Shown here piece by piece: positions 36,680 to 36,898 of a stretch of 36,898 nucleotides of DNA. The stretch lies in the NCBI GenBank assembly GCA_027023425.1, contig JALVVL010000014.1, forward strand, positions 1 through 36,898, read 5' to 3'. Source of the DNA: Anaerolineales bacterium. Its GTDB lineage: Bacteria; Chloroflexota; Anaerolineae; Anaerolineales; DRMV01. The notes below the pieces were generated by a model, which was not told where the DNA came from, did no database searches, and saw only the letters and a list, made by a program, of their open reading frames with translations. The stretch's first letter is position 1. Each line of letters starts with the position of its first letter. The translations under genes were made by a program, and so were the position numbers.

Positions 36680-36898
36680 CAAACCACAGAGGAGGAAAAC
36701 CACAGATTACACAGATTAGCACAGAGGTTAACGCCAAGGGCGCCAAGGACACAGAGGACGCCAAGAAAAAATTTTTCTGTGTTCTCTGTAAATTTCTGTG
36801 TCCTCTGTGGTTTTTTCTCAATCGGTGTAAATCTGTGTCAATCGGTGGATGAGAACGCGGAGACGCAGAGGAAACAAAGGCGCAGAGTAGGGGCGAGG
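36680..36898. repeat. Dispersed 'cacagagg' repeat, second block (cut by window edge)
   Basis: Words shared with 9492-9963 but in the inverse order and strand: accacagattacacagattagcac, cgccaagggcgccaagg, ttctgtgtcctctgtggttttt, tcaatcggtgtaaatctgtg. It directly follows the protease gene. No gene was found in it and no separate terminator is obvious; the block continues past the window end. Confidence 0.85.

Overview
The window looks like a chromosomal segment from an uncultured or thermophilic Chloroflexota, probably Anaerolineae-like. This is inferred from content only: giant SdrD_B/GEVED/DUF11 surface proteins ending in a sortase domain, a DtxR-FeoA fusion next to feoB, a long class II aldolase relative, and intergenic 'cacagagg'-type dispersed repeats. 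No marker gene fixes the taxonomy.

Layout. Positions 1-6575 (minus) hold the first about 2,190 residues of a giant secreted protein that runs off the left edge. It has a GTG start with a strong ribosome binding site, a cohesin-like N-terminal domain, a Thr-Pro linker, 16 tandem SdrD-type B repeats and a second Thr-Pro stalk. Divergently, 6812-9491 (plus) is a tightly overlapping three-gene set: a PH-like membrane protein, a DUF92/TMEM19 family protein, and a membrane-anchored DtxR-FeoA fusion. A block of dispersed repeats (about 9492-9960) separates it from feoB (9964-12141). Positions 12241-22158 and 22525-33024 (both minus) encode two further giant secreted proteins of 3,305 and 3,499 residues, built from SdrD_B-like, GEVED and DUF11-like modules. 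Each ends with an LPKTG motif followed directly by a sortase catalytic domain in the same chain. Positions 33581-34999 (minus) encode a class II aldolase family protein, 35134-35206 (minus) a tRNA-Thr(CGT), and 35416-36669 (plus) an S41 carboxy-terminal processing protease. The right edge lies in another copy of the dispersed repeat.

How the parts may work together. The three giant genes form a surface-protein locus. The two complete ones carry a presumed sorting signal and a transpeptidase domain in one polypeptide, which suggests cis or mutual anchoring or cross-linking without a separate housekeeping sortase. Their last 468 coding bases appear identical and the terminators behind them are similar, pointing to recent duplication or gene conversion of the sortase cassette. 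The 12241-22158 gene has a consensus promoter and a 5' leader of about 230 nt that folds on paper into a closed multi-hairpin junction, a riboswitch-like candidate. In the SdrD repeats of the first gene, two cysteines are always both present or both absent, which is good evidence for a disulfide within each module. The DtxR-FeoA/FeoB pair is a ferrous-iron uptake unit; the reason for its linkage to DUF92 and PH-like proteins is unknown.

Most long open frames on the plus strand opposite the giant genes are mirror images of repeat-rich coding sequence and are not annotated.
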